Assembly: GCA_944739405.2 (NCBI GenBank)
Contig: OX123185.2
Span: forward strand, 4,771,840 to 4,835,839
Length of the DNA stretch: 64,000 nucleotides
DNA from: Euclidia mi
Taxonomy: Eukaryota; Arthropoda; Insecta; Lepidoptera; Erebidae
Reading direction: 5' to 3'
This document shows positions 53,556-64,000 of the stretch, in pieces. A program made the translations under genes and the position numbers. How positions within the stretch are numbered: the stretch's first letter is position 1; each line of letters opens with the position of its first letter. Below the pieces are notes generated by a model. The model did not search any database, was not told where the DNA came from, and worked only from the letters and a program-made list of their open reading frames with translations.

Positions 53556-53912
53556 ATGATGTAACTAAAATTTACTTTATGGATTTTTTTCCTTAATCTG
53601 TGCTATAAGAAGTTGCCTCGTATGAAATTTCAAGATTCTAAGTTCACGGGAAGTACCCTGTAGGTTTTGATTCCCTTGCGAGTTTCCAAAATTGCGGAAA
53701 TTTGCAGCATAACCACCTGTATCTTTTGATTGCGTTGGTTTAGAAGTATGAATTTTTCACAGCTTCATGGGACAGTAGACTTGACTATTTAATATAAATT
53801 TCAGTTTGATACCTTCACGCGTTTCTGAGAAAATGGATCTTGACAGACGGACGGACAACAAAGTGATCCTATAAGGGTTCGGTTTTTTCATTTCGAGGTA
53901 CGGAACCCTAAA
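53556..53912. repeat. Rep-X unit with complete 3' end
   Basis: CTGTGCTATAAGAAGTTGCC, GGAAGTACCCTGTAGGTTTT, TTGATACCTTCACGCGTTTC and GACGGACGGACAACAAAGTG, ending GAGGTACGGAACCCTAAAAA. Confidence 0.82.
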
Positions 53913-54198
53913 AACATGTTTATTTCTACAAAAAGACCAGTTCCAATAAAACCAAAAATCGGTAAGAAGGCTTCTTAATCCGGTTGCAAAGTTTCAGGAA
54001 AAAAAACAGAAAAACAACGATGTTCACCAAAACGTCATATACAAGAAGCCAAGGTGTCCAACTCACTTGAATCGCAAATAGCCGACTTACAATCAAGATA
54101 ACACTCCGCCAGACATTTCGCAAAAATATAAAAATCAACAAGGATAACTTCAATATTCCTACTTTATAAATCTAAGCGCAAATAAAATTCGAAAACGC

Positions 54199-54250
54199 GG
54201 AAGTACATATGTACTTCCTATCTAATACAAACGGATATCCGTTTGTATTA
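54199..54250. repeat. Two adjacent perfect palindromes
   Basis: GGAAGTACATATGTACTTCC at 54199-54218 and a 28-bp palindrome at 54223-54250 whose half is TAATACAAACGGAT. Both are loop-less. Confidence 0.95.
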
Positions 54251-54740
54251 AACTTCAGCTCATTTTTACGACAAAGATAAACCTGTAATTGTGAGCAGTT
54301 GATATATTTTACGATTGTGTATGTAGTTGTTGTGTGCATTACACTGACGCATACATCTATGAGTTATGTTAGCTACACTAAAAGCACATTTATGCGCAAT
54401 ATTTTTGCAATGAAATTTTATTTGTGAGCCAAATGCGACTATTATACTGCTTTTTGTGATGCTTGTATGAGGCATTATACAGCAGTTGCATGTTACAAAA
54501 AGCCATCCCCTCCGGGGAATGGCATGAGTTTGTGTGTAACGAAGCACAATTAATACATGTATCATTACCGAGAAAACAACTAATCCGCTGCCGAAAATCG
54601 TGTCACACGTTATGCCTATAATAATATAATAGTGCATAAAGTAGAATAAGCTCACTGTGGTTTCTGTTTACTATATTTATTTTAATACAAATTTATGTAA
54701 ATTATTAATGCAATTTTACTATGCATGAAATATCCAAAAT
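54251..54740. other. No gene seen
   Basis: The minus-strand frame 54266-54655 has no recognisable homology. CATCCCCTCCGGGGAATGGC near 54505 vaguely resembles a decayed SINE-A/B tail. Confidence 0.4.
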
Positions 54741-54840
54741 CAGAAATCAGAAATATTTATTTGCCAGAAATGTGGTACAGGTATAGATGTTACATAGATG
54801 GTTTTTTGATCTACACATTTCGCTAAATAGGTATAGCATG
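54741..54840 (-). repeat. LINE 3' end fragment
   Basis: AATCAGAAATATTTATTTGC, CAGAAATGTGGTACAGG and TAGATGTTACATAGATGG: a reversed AAATAAATATT end of a LINE tail. Confidence 0.5.
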
Positions 54841-56867
54841 CAAATAGCTCAAAGGAATTTTAAATCACTTGCAACTTTACAATAGAAATATACTAATGAT
54901 AATATCTCGACTTACAGAACTTACACTCAACGTGGTTTTTGTATTTGTTTTGGTTTAACAGGGAAATAAGTTTGCCGGGTGCTGTATGCAATCTGTCCTA
55001 AAAACAAAATTGTAGAATTAACGTTTCCTTGACTTGAAACTCGACTTTCGGTTTTTACATACGATTAAAAGCCAATCTACTTTCATGTTAATTTGTATGT
55101 TGGTAAGAATGGTGGTGGTGAAGGTTTTCTACTTTTTAAATATAATTTCACCTTTTCTACTCGAGCTCATTTTTCGAAAAACTACTTCTACTACCACTAC
55201 TACTTCTCTATATATTTATCAATGGTCGATGCTCATTTTGTAACAATTTTCTCTGACATACCTATAACATTATTTACTTACGTGCTAAAAATCGAATTCA
55301 ATTTTATTTCACGAGTTAAATAATTACTGATATTGAGAACGACAACGAACGATAAGACAGATACATCTCACCCGCCACACAGAAAACACTTATTACTTCA
55401 ATAATTTTGATGCGACGATTAAGAGCGTTTAATCCGTCGGAGGCGATTTTGCGGGTTTTTATTGTTCTATTACGTTATGGATAAATGACAATTAATGGAA
55501 AAGATATAGAAAATATGAAAGTTCAGTTCTTTATCAAGAGAGTGCTGGAGAAAAATATATGGGTTACTATAGTAAATATTTTAAAACGGATGAATTTAAA
55601 AAAGTCATTTTCGTAATTTCTGTAGTTTAGGCCAGCATTAATGGTCGCTAGTGCTATGAAAACTTATCGTTCTATAATTCTGTAAATGTAAACTGTACGA
55701 GCAAAAGCTATACAAGCGAGTCCCTAAAAAAGAAATTGTACTTTCATTCATAATTTTCAAGAAAATCGGAGAACAAAACAGTGCATTATGCTTAATTTTA
55801 GCCCGCAAATTTGCATTTATATCTAAAAAACTACTGTGATTATTAAAAAGATATATACATATTTACAAACCTTAAGATTCATTTTAAGTCATATAAAAAA
55901 ATTGGAATCTAAACTTTTCGTTTGTAATTAATATGTTTTTTTTAAAAAGACCTATAAAACTCGAAGCGCGATGCTACGTCCGCCATTCAGCGCTGAGCGC
56001 TCTCAGAGGACGGACCTGTCGCTCGCGTCCGCGTCCGCCATTTTACGTAAATATTGCATTCCGAAACGTTTATAGCGCGGCTAAAGCTTCTTGATCCTTA
56101 TTTTTTTTTATAAATATGAAAAGTTGATGTACTTAACTTTATTTATGTATTACGTATTAAACTAGTGTGTTAGTTGAGACATCTGGAGTCTAGTGGTTAC
56201 TGGTTAGTATAGTAGCGCGGTCAACTAGGGGCTGGGCGAGACTGACAGAAACGGACCGTTAGATATAATACCTTGCTGCAAAAATCAAGTGGCAATATAC
56301 AGTATAAACAGGTACAGTAGTTAGACGCATTTGATCTTTGATGGGTGACCATGGGATTGGCTTGCAAAGCCTTTATCGCAGGTTTATTTTCGTACAAACT
56401 ACATAAGTTAAGGTAAAGTAATTGACATCACGGTCATAGTATGGATGGGTGACCGACCGATGAATTTACAGAGCCCATGTATGAGGTTCTTAATAGGGGC
56501 AAAATTATGGTTATTTTTAAGCTAGGACGCGCCGTCGTTAGCATGATACCAATGTAATAGGTATTTACCTAAAACGTACTATGCAATGCAATTAAAAGCA
56601 CACTTGAATCGAATATTATCTTACAAACCGCCGCAGCTCAGCTGATCCCCACGAGCTCGCATTGCAGGTACCTAACACACACAAGCCCACCTACCTACTG
56701 TGCAGTCTTATTCTGCACCAGTTAACAGTTTATTTTGACTCAATTCTTCTAACTATATTTGTTCAAAATGCAGTTTCGATCTAATGTCAGTGTCATACTC
56801 ATGTCACAAATGGTATTCTCCTAAATAAACTGATATTGGAATGTTATCGTGTCTAGATCGTTAATTG
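54841..56867. other. No gene seen; CpG-rich patch at 55965-56095
   Basis: AT-rich except for 55965-56095 (GAAGCGCGATGCTACGTCC, CTCGCGTCCGCGTCCGCCA), which stands out as a CpG-dense block without a repeat match. ATGGGTGACC words occur at 56341 and 56443 but no other 5S feature does. Confidence 0.4.
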
Positions 56868-56966
56868 AACAATGTCATCATCATCGTTCTAGCATACCGT
56901 GGATTCGAACCCGATACCTTCTGCATAGCAGTCCGTTGGTATCTCCAGTAGGCTATCGCTGCCTGT
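56868..56966 (-). mobile_element. SINE-C head with target duplications
   Basis: On the minus strand GGCAGCGATAGCCTACTGGA, GATACCAACGGACTGC and GGTATCGGGTTCGAATCCAC form the head only. Flanks GTTAATTGAACAATGT (left) and GTTAATTAAACAATGT (right) are a near-perfect 16-bp duplication. Confidence 0.8.
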
Positions 56967-57889
56967 TGTTAATTAAACAATGTGTCAACGTCAGTGAGAA
57001 CAATAGAAGTCAAATTATAGTTGGTGCCACGAGAAGATAGACTTTTTGTAAACAAACATTCAGAGCTTCACAACCTTTTTTCGAACAGTGGCGTTTTAGA
57101 TTTTATGCTTTTGAACAGTCTTTTTTTTTCAATGCCTAATTATGCCACTATGTTTTTAAATTTATATTGTTAAATTTTACTGAAATAAAAATATTTGATT
57201 TTGTGTTTTAGTGGTCGAATGTTCATAAATTGGCCGATTTTTTTGTTGTTTTACACGTAATAATCTGTAAATTAATGAAAAATAGAGTACCATGTATGTT
57301 AATTATAGAGTAGGTACATACATGTTACTTTATTATTGACACGATTTTTAAAAAATCACTACGCAATAAATAATATTGCTCAAAGTAGCATATCTATTCT
57401 AAAATATTAAATTATTGACCAACAATGAATAATATAACAGATAACTAGCTAATACATTGCATAAACATTACTAGGCATAGATATTTTACGTTGTCTGTGA
57501 ATGAAGAATGTGTCGTCAGAATGAACTTAAACAAAAACCATTAAACGTTACGGTAGTCTGAAAATGCAGCTTTTTTAGGTATAAATAATTTTCTGCCATC
57601 TGATATTCTGCACGCGCTTTTTCGAGATGCCGGCAGCGAGAAGAGCGTTGCAATCCTACAAACTTGTATTTAACTTAACACCAACCCTTTCCTGATAACT
57701 AAAAAATTAATTGTATCCTCTGATAAAAAGATGTTAAGCCCAAGAATGTATCATTTCAATGAACTAACGCCAAATGTTGACACTCTAGGCGTCAGTACCT
57801 CAAAACATTAAAAGATCCGTTTGACAGCGCATAATATCGATAAAAACCCGATCCATTGACATATTAGTTTGCAATGACACGTATCTATG
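56967..57889. other. No gene seen
   Basis: AT-rich and unassigned. Confidence 0.45.
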
Positions 57890-57891
57890 TA

Positions 57892-58065
57892 TAGGTCGGT
57901 TCACGAAAGTTGACCAGAAATGGCGGCCGTCGCGCATATGTACATTCGTGCACCAATGGCGTGGCTCCATTCTTGACGCACTCCGCACCGCGCCTCGCCC
58001 CGCACCTCCACGGAGACCTAAAAAATGATTTCTGCGCAGTGGTCATCTTTCGTGAACCCGACCTA
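57892..58065. mobile_element. 174-bp MITE, TA-flanked
   Basis: The ends TAGGTCGGTTCACGAAAG and CTTTCGTGAACCCGACCTA are inverted repeats with one extra base, extending into TTGACCA/TGGTCAT. TA occurs on each side, as for Tc1/mariner-type insertions. The centre is CG-rich. The minus-strand frame at 57800-57988 is chance. Confidence 0.8.
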
Positions 58066-58795
58066 TACCTTTGCGCTCATTGATTTGAAATTATTTGTTT
58101 TTGACAGAACTATCGCTAAGTCACTTAGTAAAAATTCTTTGTTTACAAAATGTCTATATTCTCGTGACACGGACTCTAGATGATAATGACATTTAAATTA
58201 GAAGAATACCAATTCTGAGTCAATTTAAAATCTAATCTCATTTCGTTCAAAATATAATTTCAATGTCATATAAAATACGAGAATTGGCCTTATCTATGTA
58301 AAATTTTATAAAAAGATTATATCATCGCACACTGTGTGAAATAATTTTAGGTGAATATGTATTGTATAATTACAATATTTTGTAAATACAAATCAACATA
58401 TTGTATATTTTTTTCTTTCTTTTAATTAATTAAGTATTTTCTTTTACCCGACTCTTTTGGTTTTGTATTTAGTGTCATTCGTGGGTTTTCATGCATTAAT
58501 AACAAAATAGATGTATATTTGAAATGTAACAATTATGTAGATGACAATTATAAATTATTTCTATCATATAATAAAACTGCGCCAAATTATTATAAATAGT
58601 CGTTGTTATCCTGAGGAACATCATCAACATCCTACTAAACAAATATGTAATATCTATCGTTATTTGATACCTTTAAATGCATGTGCATTGAAAATAATTA
58701 ATTTGAATACTTTCATATCATAATCGACGTATTACATAAACGAATACTGTTCATGTATGGCAAGAAGGATCAAGATTATTATTCCACGCGATACC
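58066..58795. other. No gene seen
   Basis: Very AT-rich. The 60-codon frame at 58541-58723 has no recognisable homology. Confidence 0.45.
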
Positions 58796-58941
58796 GTCAT
58801 AGTGCGCCGGGTCTCGCATGCGCGGTGTGCGGGCGACCGCGGTACTATAAAAACCTAAACTCGAGCCGCCGCTCGAGGCGTATACGCTCTTAACGCGATT
58901 ATCAATAATACGGATTGTTTACTGTTCCACTTGGCGTCTCG
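58796..58941 (+). promoter_or_regulatory. Candidate TATA promoter and short first exon
   Basis: A CpG-dense block with an NRF1-like TCGCATGCGCGGT precedes TATAAAAA at 58846-58853. A start about 30 bases downstream would fall in CGCTCGAGGCG near 58876. From there to a splice donor GGTAATT (intron at 58942) is about 65 bases without an ATG, so the exon would be untranslated. The block matches no repeat of the window. Order of motifs is seen; transcription is inferred, and the downstream gene is not in view. Confidence 0.42.
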
Positions 58942-59079
58942 GTAATTATTTTTCTCTGAACTTGTTCATATACCGGTATGAGTTTTAAAGTAGCAATGCT
59001 TATATTTTACATTTGGGAACAAACCATGAGTTGTGGTGTTTATAACACAATTCCCGGTTGCTCACTCTTGCAAAATGCT

Positions 59080-59155
59080 GTTTTGTTTAGGCATCGAACC
59101 CAACCGAACAGGACGCAAGATGTGCTTAACGACGTAGCAGCCATTTAAACCACAA
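59080..59155 (-). repeat. tRNA-like SINE head fragment
   Basis: On the minus strand GTTGTGGTTTAAATGGCTGC and GTTGGGTTCGATGCC (box B) at tRNA spacing. Confidence 0.5.
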
Positions 59156-59214
59156 CGTTCTACCGATGGACTGTTTTTTTTGGAAATAAGTATTAGTAAC
59201 ATTATGGTATAGCA

Positions 59215-59330
59215 TTAGAGCTCTACCGTGCTTTGGCATGCACGGAAAGACGATGGTCCCCGTTCTTGTTTCTTCGGACAAGAACAAGAAACTTTAAGTA
59301 GAGTTGAACACACACTCATCCAAAAAGAAA
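59215..59330 (+). repeat. 5S-SINE body fragment with local inverted duplication
   Basis: GAGCTCTACCGTGCTTTGGC, CGATGGTCCCCGTTCTTGTT and ACACACTCATCCAAAAAG match the 3' half of 53285-53555. GTTCTTGT and ACAAGAAC flank TTCTTCGG here, an inverted word not in the other copy. Confidence 0.7.
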
Positions 59331-59423
59331 TATTAATATAGGACTGTATAATGTTTTTTTCGTAGTACCTACTATAAGTAGAAGGAAATGTACCAGCATT
59401 CTATATTGCGGTCTTCTTAAATT

Positions 59424-59678
59424 ATTTTTTTTATAGCCTCACGCCTGTATCCCCGAAGGGATAGGCAGAGGTAAAATAATACACCCACATTTCGCCACGA
59501 ATTTTTAGGTCCCACGTAATAGGGGGCGAGCCTATTACCGTTACCGGGCACATAATCAAACTCCGTGCTGCTACTGAGAGTTCGGAAAAACCCAATCACA
59601 CTTTTAGCCGACCCGGGAATCGAACCCGGGACCTCCGTATCAGCAGTCGCATACGCTATCCACTGGACCACGGAGGCA
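59424..59678 (-). mobile_element. Full-length SINE-B with perfect 13-bp target duplication
   Basis: On the minus strand TGCCTCCGTGGTCCAGTGGA, box B GGTTCGATTCCCGGGTCGGC, body GTGCCCGGTAACGGTAATAG and tail GGGGATACAGGCGTGAGGCT plus A-rich end. Flanked by GTCTTCTTAAATT at 59411-59423 and 59679-59691. Confidence 0.95.
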
Positions 59679-59691
59679 GTCTTCTTAAATT

Positions 59692-61089
59692 TCAAAACAA
59701 AACCGACGAAAATGAAAGTCCCAGCAAATCTCCAGTTTCCTTAGCAAGACGAGTCAAGTGCCAGTTTTAGCCGCATTATGAAGCCCAGCAACTAAGCAGC
59801 AATACCGCCACTGAATAAATAAAGCTTCTGACACGAAATATTCTTAATTATATATTCTAAAGAATTGCCGACTCGCTGGATCGCAGGGCTCCGTCTGCAG
59901 CTCAGAGATAAGACTTGCTTACAAACTCACAGTTTATTTTAACATTTTTGTGTATTCAGCTTCTACGGCATCCATTGTTGACATTTTTATCGTCGTTTAA
60001 TTTTTATTAGCTGGGTGAAGACTTCCTACAACATACTAAATGCCGAGTATATCTCGATGGTCCAGATTTTTAAGAAACTCCAAAATTGGTTCAATCTAAG
60101 TAGTATTATATTTCAAGTATAGATAGAAAAGTTTAGAAGCATTCAACTAATGTAAGTATACGAAGAATACCCCGACCCGAAACAACAACAATTTTTTGAT
60201 GAAAAGGAAAAACAACTCATAATATCTCAATTGGAAGCAAATTCCTTAAATATAAGAATCGTAAACAAAATTAAACATTCGCCTTAACATAAGGCAAAAC
60301 AATGAAAGCCATATACTCGTACCTGAAAATTATTCGGCATTTTTCAAACAAATTTCTATTGAAATAGTCGTAGCAACGATAAAGTACTTATTGATAATGT
60401 GTGTTAACAAGCAGAAGGACTACGGGTCACTAAGTTTCTCTAACAGCTACTATGTTCTCGGCACATTCGGATAATCTTCGACAAGAGGGTCTTATGCTCA
60501 GATATGTGAGCACTACGTGAGGTCGAACCTATGTTTGAAGTCGTTTAGTATACCTACTTACTATCTATAAATGTTTTGGAATGTCTCCCAAATTAGACCT
60601 TAGTTGAATCAGATTAGTTTGAGACGTTAACTGTTCAACACTATGTGGACTATTTATATTATTTTTTACTGTGTGCACTGTCAATATAACAAGGGTTATT
60701 AAAAAGCAATATAAAGAGTCCAGTAGAGCTCTTAAACCAACCTACAATACAATACATTTAAAATATTCGATCTCATTCGATCTACAAAGCCTGAAACGTA
60801 AAATAACCCGAACGAAAATAAAACCAATTAAAATTTACATTGAACGTTAATGCAGTAATTTGCAAGGGGATTACAATCATAAAAGTCTTTTAACATCTGA
60901 CGGAGGCACAAAGAATAAATCAATAAAAATAAGGTCACGAGTGTCGACATTATCTTTATTCGAGACCAAATTGCTCTGTTATCGGTTCCGATAAATGCCG
61001 TTGTTTTATTTTAGGCGTAGAGAAAAAGAAATTACATCAAGCTGCTGAAATTCTCATTAAAATTCCATTACGACGCCGTCAGTTCGAAT
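59692..61089. other. No gene seen
   Basis: AT-rich and unassigned; no recognisable part of the LINE that follows. Confidence 0.5.
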
Positions 61090-63846
61090 ATGCCTATAGA
61101 TTCTGACGGCGAAATTATTTTTTATAACAATATATTTGCATCCCATGGCCAACTTCCTGCACCTGGATTTTCCCATCACGACCTTATTTTCCTGTCATAC
61201 CGCTTGAAACCTCCCAAAACCCCGCCCAAAGTTCTGCACAAGCGTTGTTTTGGTCACATAGACGTAAATCAACTGTGTGAGGATGCTTCTAAACTAAACT
61301 GGGACAGCATGATGTCTGCCTCTACGGTGGACGAAAAGGTAAGGGTCTTCAATGACACTGTCTGCGAACTGTACGATGTTCATGCCCCAGTAAGACGGGT
61401 AAAGCTAAAGCGGCCCCCTGCACCCTGGATTACGCAGGGTGTTCGCATGGCAATGCGTCGTAGAGATAGGGCGTTTCGGCGGTACAAAAGGGATCGGTGC
61501 GAGGAAAACTGGGCGCTTTTCAAGTCTGCAAGAAATCGGTGCAACCAGATGGTGCGTAACGCGAAACGCCGACATATTCTCGATAATATCACTTCTTCAT
61601 CTGCTGCTAATATCTGGAAGTTCCTTGGAACTTTAGGCATTGGCAAGCAGCGGCATGTCGAGTGCCATGGGACTCTTAGTTTGGATGATATCATCCGACA
61701 TTTCTCCACTACCTTTTCGCTGAATCACCAAACTACGAGTCTCACTGTGAACTATTTAGCCGGGTTACCTCAACCCAAAATAGTCTTTTTCTTTTCTCCA
61801 GTGTCCCCGGCTGAGATCAAGAAGATAATCCTCTCCATAAAGTCCAATGCTGTGGGATGTGACAACATCAGCCGCCGTATGATCACGATGATCCTCGATC
61901 AGCTCCTGGCGGCCATATCCCACATCATCAATTCCTCACTAGTTTCTGGTACCTTCCCTTCCTTGTGGCGCAAAGCCTATATAATTCCGCTCCCCAAAAT
62001 CCCCAATCCAACTCTTCCTCAACACTTCCGACCAATCTCTATCCTACCCTTCCTATCCAAAGTGCTCGAGGCCTGTGTGCACAGACAGCTGTCTAGTTTT
62101 GTCCATGACAATAGCATACTGAGTCCGTTCCAATCAGGCTTCAGGCCAGGTCATAGCACTACTACCGCCCTCCTTAAAGTGACTGACGATATTCGAGAGG
62201 CCATGGAAAACACTGAAATTACTGTTTTAGTGCTTATTGATTTTTCTAATGCCTTCGATACCGTCAGTCACGACGTCCTATTATCTATCCTCTCCCATCT
62301 CAGGGTCTCTGCCGGAACACTGGATTGGTTCTCAACTTATCTTCAAGGTCGTCAACAGTCTGCCCGCCTCGATGAGTCATCTTCGGGCTGGTTCGACATT
62401 ACGTCTGGCGTTCCTCAAGGCGGTATTCTTTCTCCTCTTTTGTTCTCTATCTTTATAAATTTCCTAACTCAACATCTTCAGTGTGCATACCATCTGTATG
62501 CCGATGACTTGCAGATTTACACCCATGCTAATGTTGAACGCGTAGCTGAGGCCATTGGCAAGATTAACAAGGATCTGGAAGCCATCCTGACTTGGTCTGA
62601 TAAGTTTGGTCTGGTCGTAAACCCGTGTAAGACCCAAGCCATTATTGTGGGTAGCCGGCCGATGTTAAAAAGACTGGATTTCACATCTCTACCAGCTTTA
62701 ACTTTTAACGGGACTAATGTCGATTGGTATCCCTCTGTTAAAAACCTTGGGCTACATATAGATACTAAGCTGAATTGGGAAGCTCAGGTAACACAGGTCA
62801 GTCAAAAAGTCACCGGTACCCTGCGTGCCCTCTACCGCCTAAAAAACTTGCTTCCAACCGAGACTAAAACTATGCTTGTGCAAGCTTTAATCCTCCCTCT
62901 GATCGACTATGGCGATGTATGTTACTTTGACCTGAATGCAGAACTCCTTAATAAACTTGACCGTCTTCTGAATAACTGCATTCGATTCATATTTAATCTT
63001 CGTAAGTATGACCATGTGTCTACTTATCGTTCCCAATTAAAGATGCTTCCTATACGTCAACGCCGTAGTTTGCGTGCTCTCACTACACTATACTCTTTTC
63101 TTACATCTCTGTCTGCCCCTAATTTCAAATTTCAAATTCAAATATTTTTTTATTTCAAGTTGGTAATTTACATACTCTTTTGAAACGTCACTGACTCTAG
63201 TTGCCGGTTCCAAAAGGTAGGCCCAGGGAGAAGACTCCGGCAAGAAACTCCTCTGGACACTCTTTTAAAATCTTTGGTTTTTTACAATTTTGTTTTAAGA
63301 GTTACAATATATTGTCAAGAAAAAGAAAAAGCGAGCACAATGTAGATTAGCAAATATATAAATTAACCGTGAGCAGTAGTTTGCCAGATTAAAGATCTGG
63401 ACTTTTATATGAGAGATAGGTACTTTGACGATCATAGTATTATCAGCTAACATTGTGCTCACTTTACAAAGTAGATTACTTTAAAAACGATTAATATAAT
63501 AACCTACATGCTGAAAAAGGCAAAACTGGGATACCTGCTATAAAGTAGAGAAAATAAACTTTCTAGGTCCGGTTACTTACAAATAAATAATATGTCACTT
63601 CTTACTTTCAGTATTTATGCACAAACCATGAGCGAAACTTTCGCTCTGCCAATAACCTCCAACTCATGGTACCTACTCACAAAACTAATTTTCTTCACTC
63701 TTCTTTCTCAATTCAGTCCATCCTTCTTTGGAATGCTCTCCCTCTCGAGATCAGAATGGCTAAGACCAAACCCACTTTCAAGTTCAAAGTGAAGGAACTC
63801 TTGTTGGCTGAGTCGGCGACTGTATCCGATAATAAGTCATTACCAT
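61090..63846 (+). pseudogene. LINE reverse transcriptase frame, interrupted near its end
   Basis: From 61090 a frame of 697 codons stays open to 63180. QLPAPGFSHHDLIFLSY (residues 21-37) is the end of the APE endonuclease. RPPAPWITQGVRMAMRRRDR lies in the linker. KSNAVGCDNISRRMI and HFRPISILPFLSKVLE are early RT motifs. VLVLIDFSNAFDTVSHDVLL holds the motif A aspartate (about residue 383), SGVPQGGILSPLLFSIFIN is motif B (G440) and YHLYADDLQIYTH is motif C (YADD 470-473). VKNLGLHIDTKLNWEAQV and LLPLIDYGD follow. After SLSAPNF the frame is host to a reverse LINE tail (63122-63590). Coding resumes in another frame, ANNLQLMVPTHKTNF, QSILLWNALPLEIRMAKTKP, ending at 63846. The 5' part is missing. 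Apart from the insertion it has no break, so it is relatively young. CR1/L2-like by motif wording; clade not certain. Confidence 0.92.
63122..63590 (-). mobile_element. LINE 3' end inserted in the LINE frame
   Basis: On the minus strand the segment ends GAGTTTCTTGCCGGAGTCTT, CTCCCTGGGCCTACCTTTTG, then AAATATTTGAATTTGAAA and is a 5'-truncated tail of a jockey-type moth LINE. It splits the reading frame of the host LINE. Confidence 0.8.
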
Positions 63847-63871
63847 AATTTTATGTATGTGTATATGGTAC

Positions 63872-63876
<5 letters not shown>

Positions 63877-63932
<56 letters not shown>
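63877..63932. repeat. (TA)n microsatellite
   Basis: About 56 bases of TA repeat in the 3' region of the LINE, preceded by TATG/TATATG variants. The last 68 bases of the window (TGTAGGCTAACCTCATCGG onward) are unassigned. Confidence 0.97.
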
Positions 63933-63936
<4 letters not shown>

Positions 63937-64000
63937 GGCTAACCTCATCGGTGGTTATCAATGAGGTTTGCTACAATGTTACAGGCCGCCAAGAAGAACG

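Noticed and set aside
56341..56460. ATGGGTGACC words as 5S-SINE copies
   Set aside because: Only the box C-like word is present at 56341 and 56443; no AAGTTAAGCA word or SINE body accompanies it.

Overview
The window looks like repeat-dense intergenic or intronic DNA from a moth (Lepidoptera). It is AT-rich. It carries many tRNA-headed SINEs whose sequences (heads, the GTGCCCGGTACGGCAATAGG body, the GGGGATACAGGCGTGAGTCT tail) are of the type known from noctuid-like moths, plus 3' ends of RTE-, R1-, jockey/CR1-type LINEs and a Penelope-like fragment. No bacterial-style operon, intact host protein gene, rRNA gene, true tRNA gene or CRISPR array was found. The only host-gene signals are two candidate first exons with promoters on the + strand (45247-45597 and 58846-58941) and one short candidate secreted ORF (42965-43138). 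All three are inferences.

Layout. 1-9.8 kb: LINE and DDE transposase relics and a complete 983-bp hAT-type MITE with perfect 8-bp target duplications (5738-6720). 9.8-21.4 kb: a LINE interrupted by a second 8-bp-TSD MITE; a SINE split by a Mutator-type MITE with 9-bp duplications; dispersed repeats; an R1-like RNase H relic; a truncated RTE LINE with 11-bp duplications; and a SINE nested in a SINE. 22.0-25.6 kb: one nearly full-length but broken LINE (endonuclease plus reverse transcriptase, minus strand). 26-40 kb: scattered SINEs and long unassigned stretches. 40-42.5 kb: a terminal-inverted-repeat element holding a Penelope GIY-YIG end, and a young foldback element with 180-bp arms. 43-53.9 kb: SINE-C insertions, a LINE relic, a CA microsatellite, a composite repeat block, a GC-rich R1-like non-autonomous element, and a 5S rRNA-derived SINE inside tandem rep-X units. 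54-61 kb: palindromes, a TA-flanked MITE, a TATA promoter candidate and a complete SINE-B. 61.1-63.85 kb: a long LINE reverse transcriptase reading frame broken by insertion of another LINE's tail, then a TA microsatellite.

Family names used below. SINE-A has head CTCGTTGGTCTCGCGG; SINE-B head CTCCGTGGTCCAGTGGA; SINE-C head TAGCCGGGTGGAGATACC; SINE-D head GGTGATAGCCCAGTGG. The RTE-tail unit is about 240 bp, ends in (TGA)n and contains CAGCAGTGGACTG. Rep-A contains GCGTTACTGACTGAC, rep-V contains GGGCCTCCGGCACTCTCA, rep-W contains GGTTACACCCGCGTTATT, rep-X ends in GGTACGGAACCCTAAAAA, rep-Y begins AGGGTTCCGTAGTC, and rep-P contains CGATATTTCGGC.

Together the elements show autonomous LINEs (now broken here) and the short parasites that appear to borrow their 3' ends: SINE-A/B share the terminal segment of a LINE that codes for its last residues, and the RTE-tail units end like the RTE LINE at 19242-20102. 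A second theme is a set of short perfect inverted duplications at many unrelated positions, best explained by local template switching.
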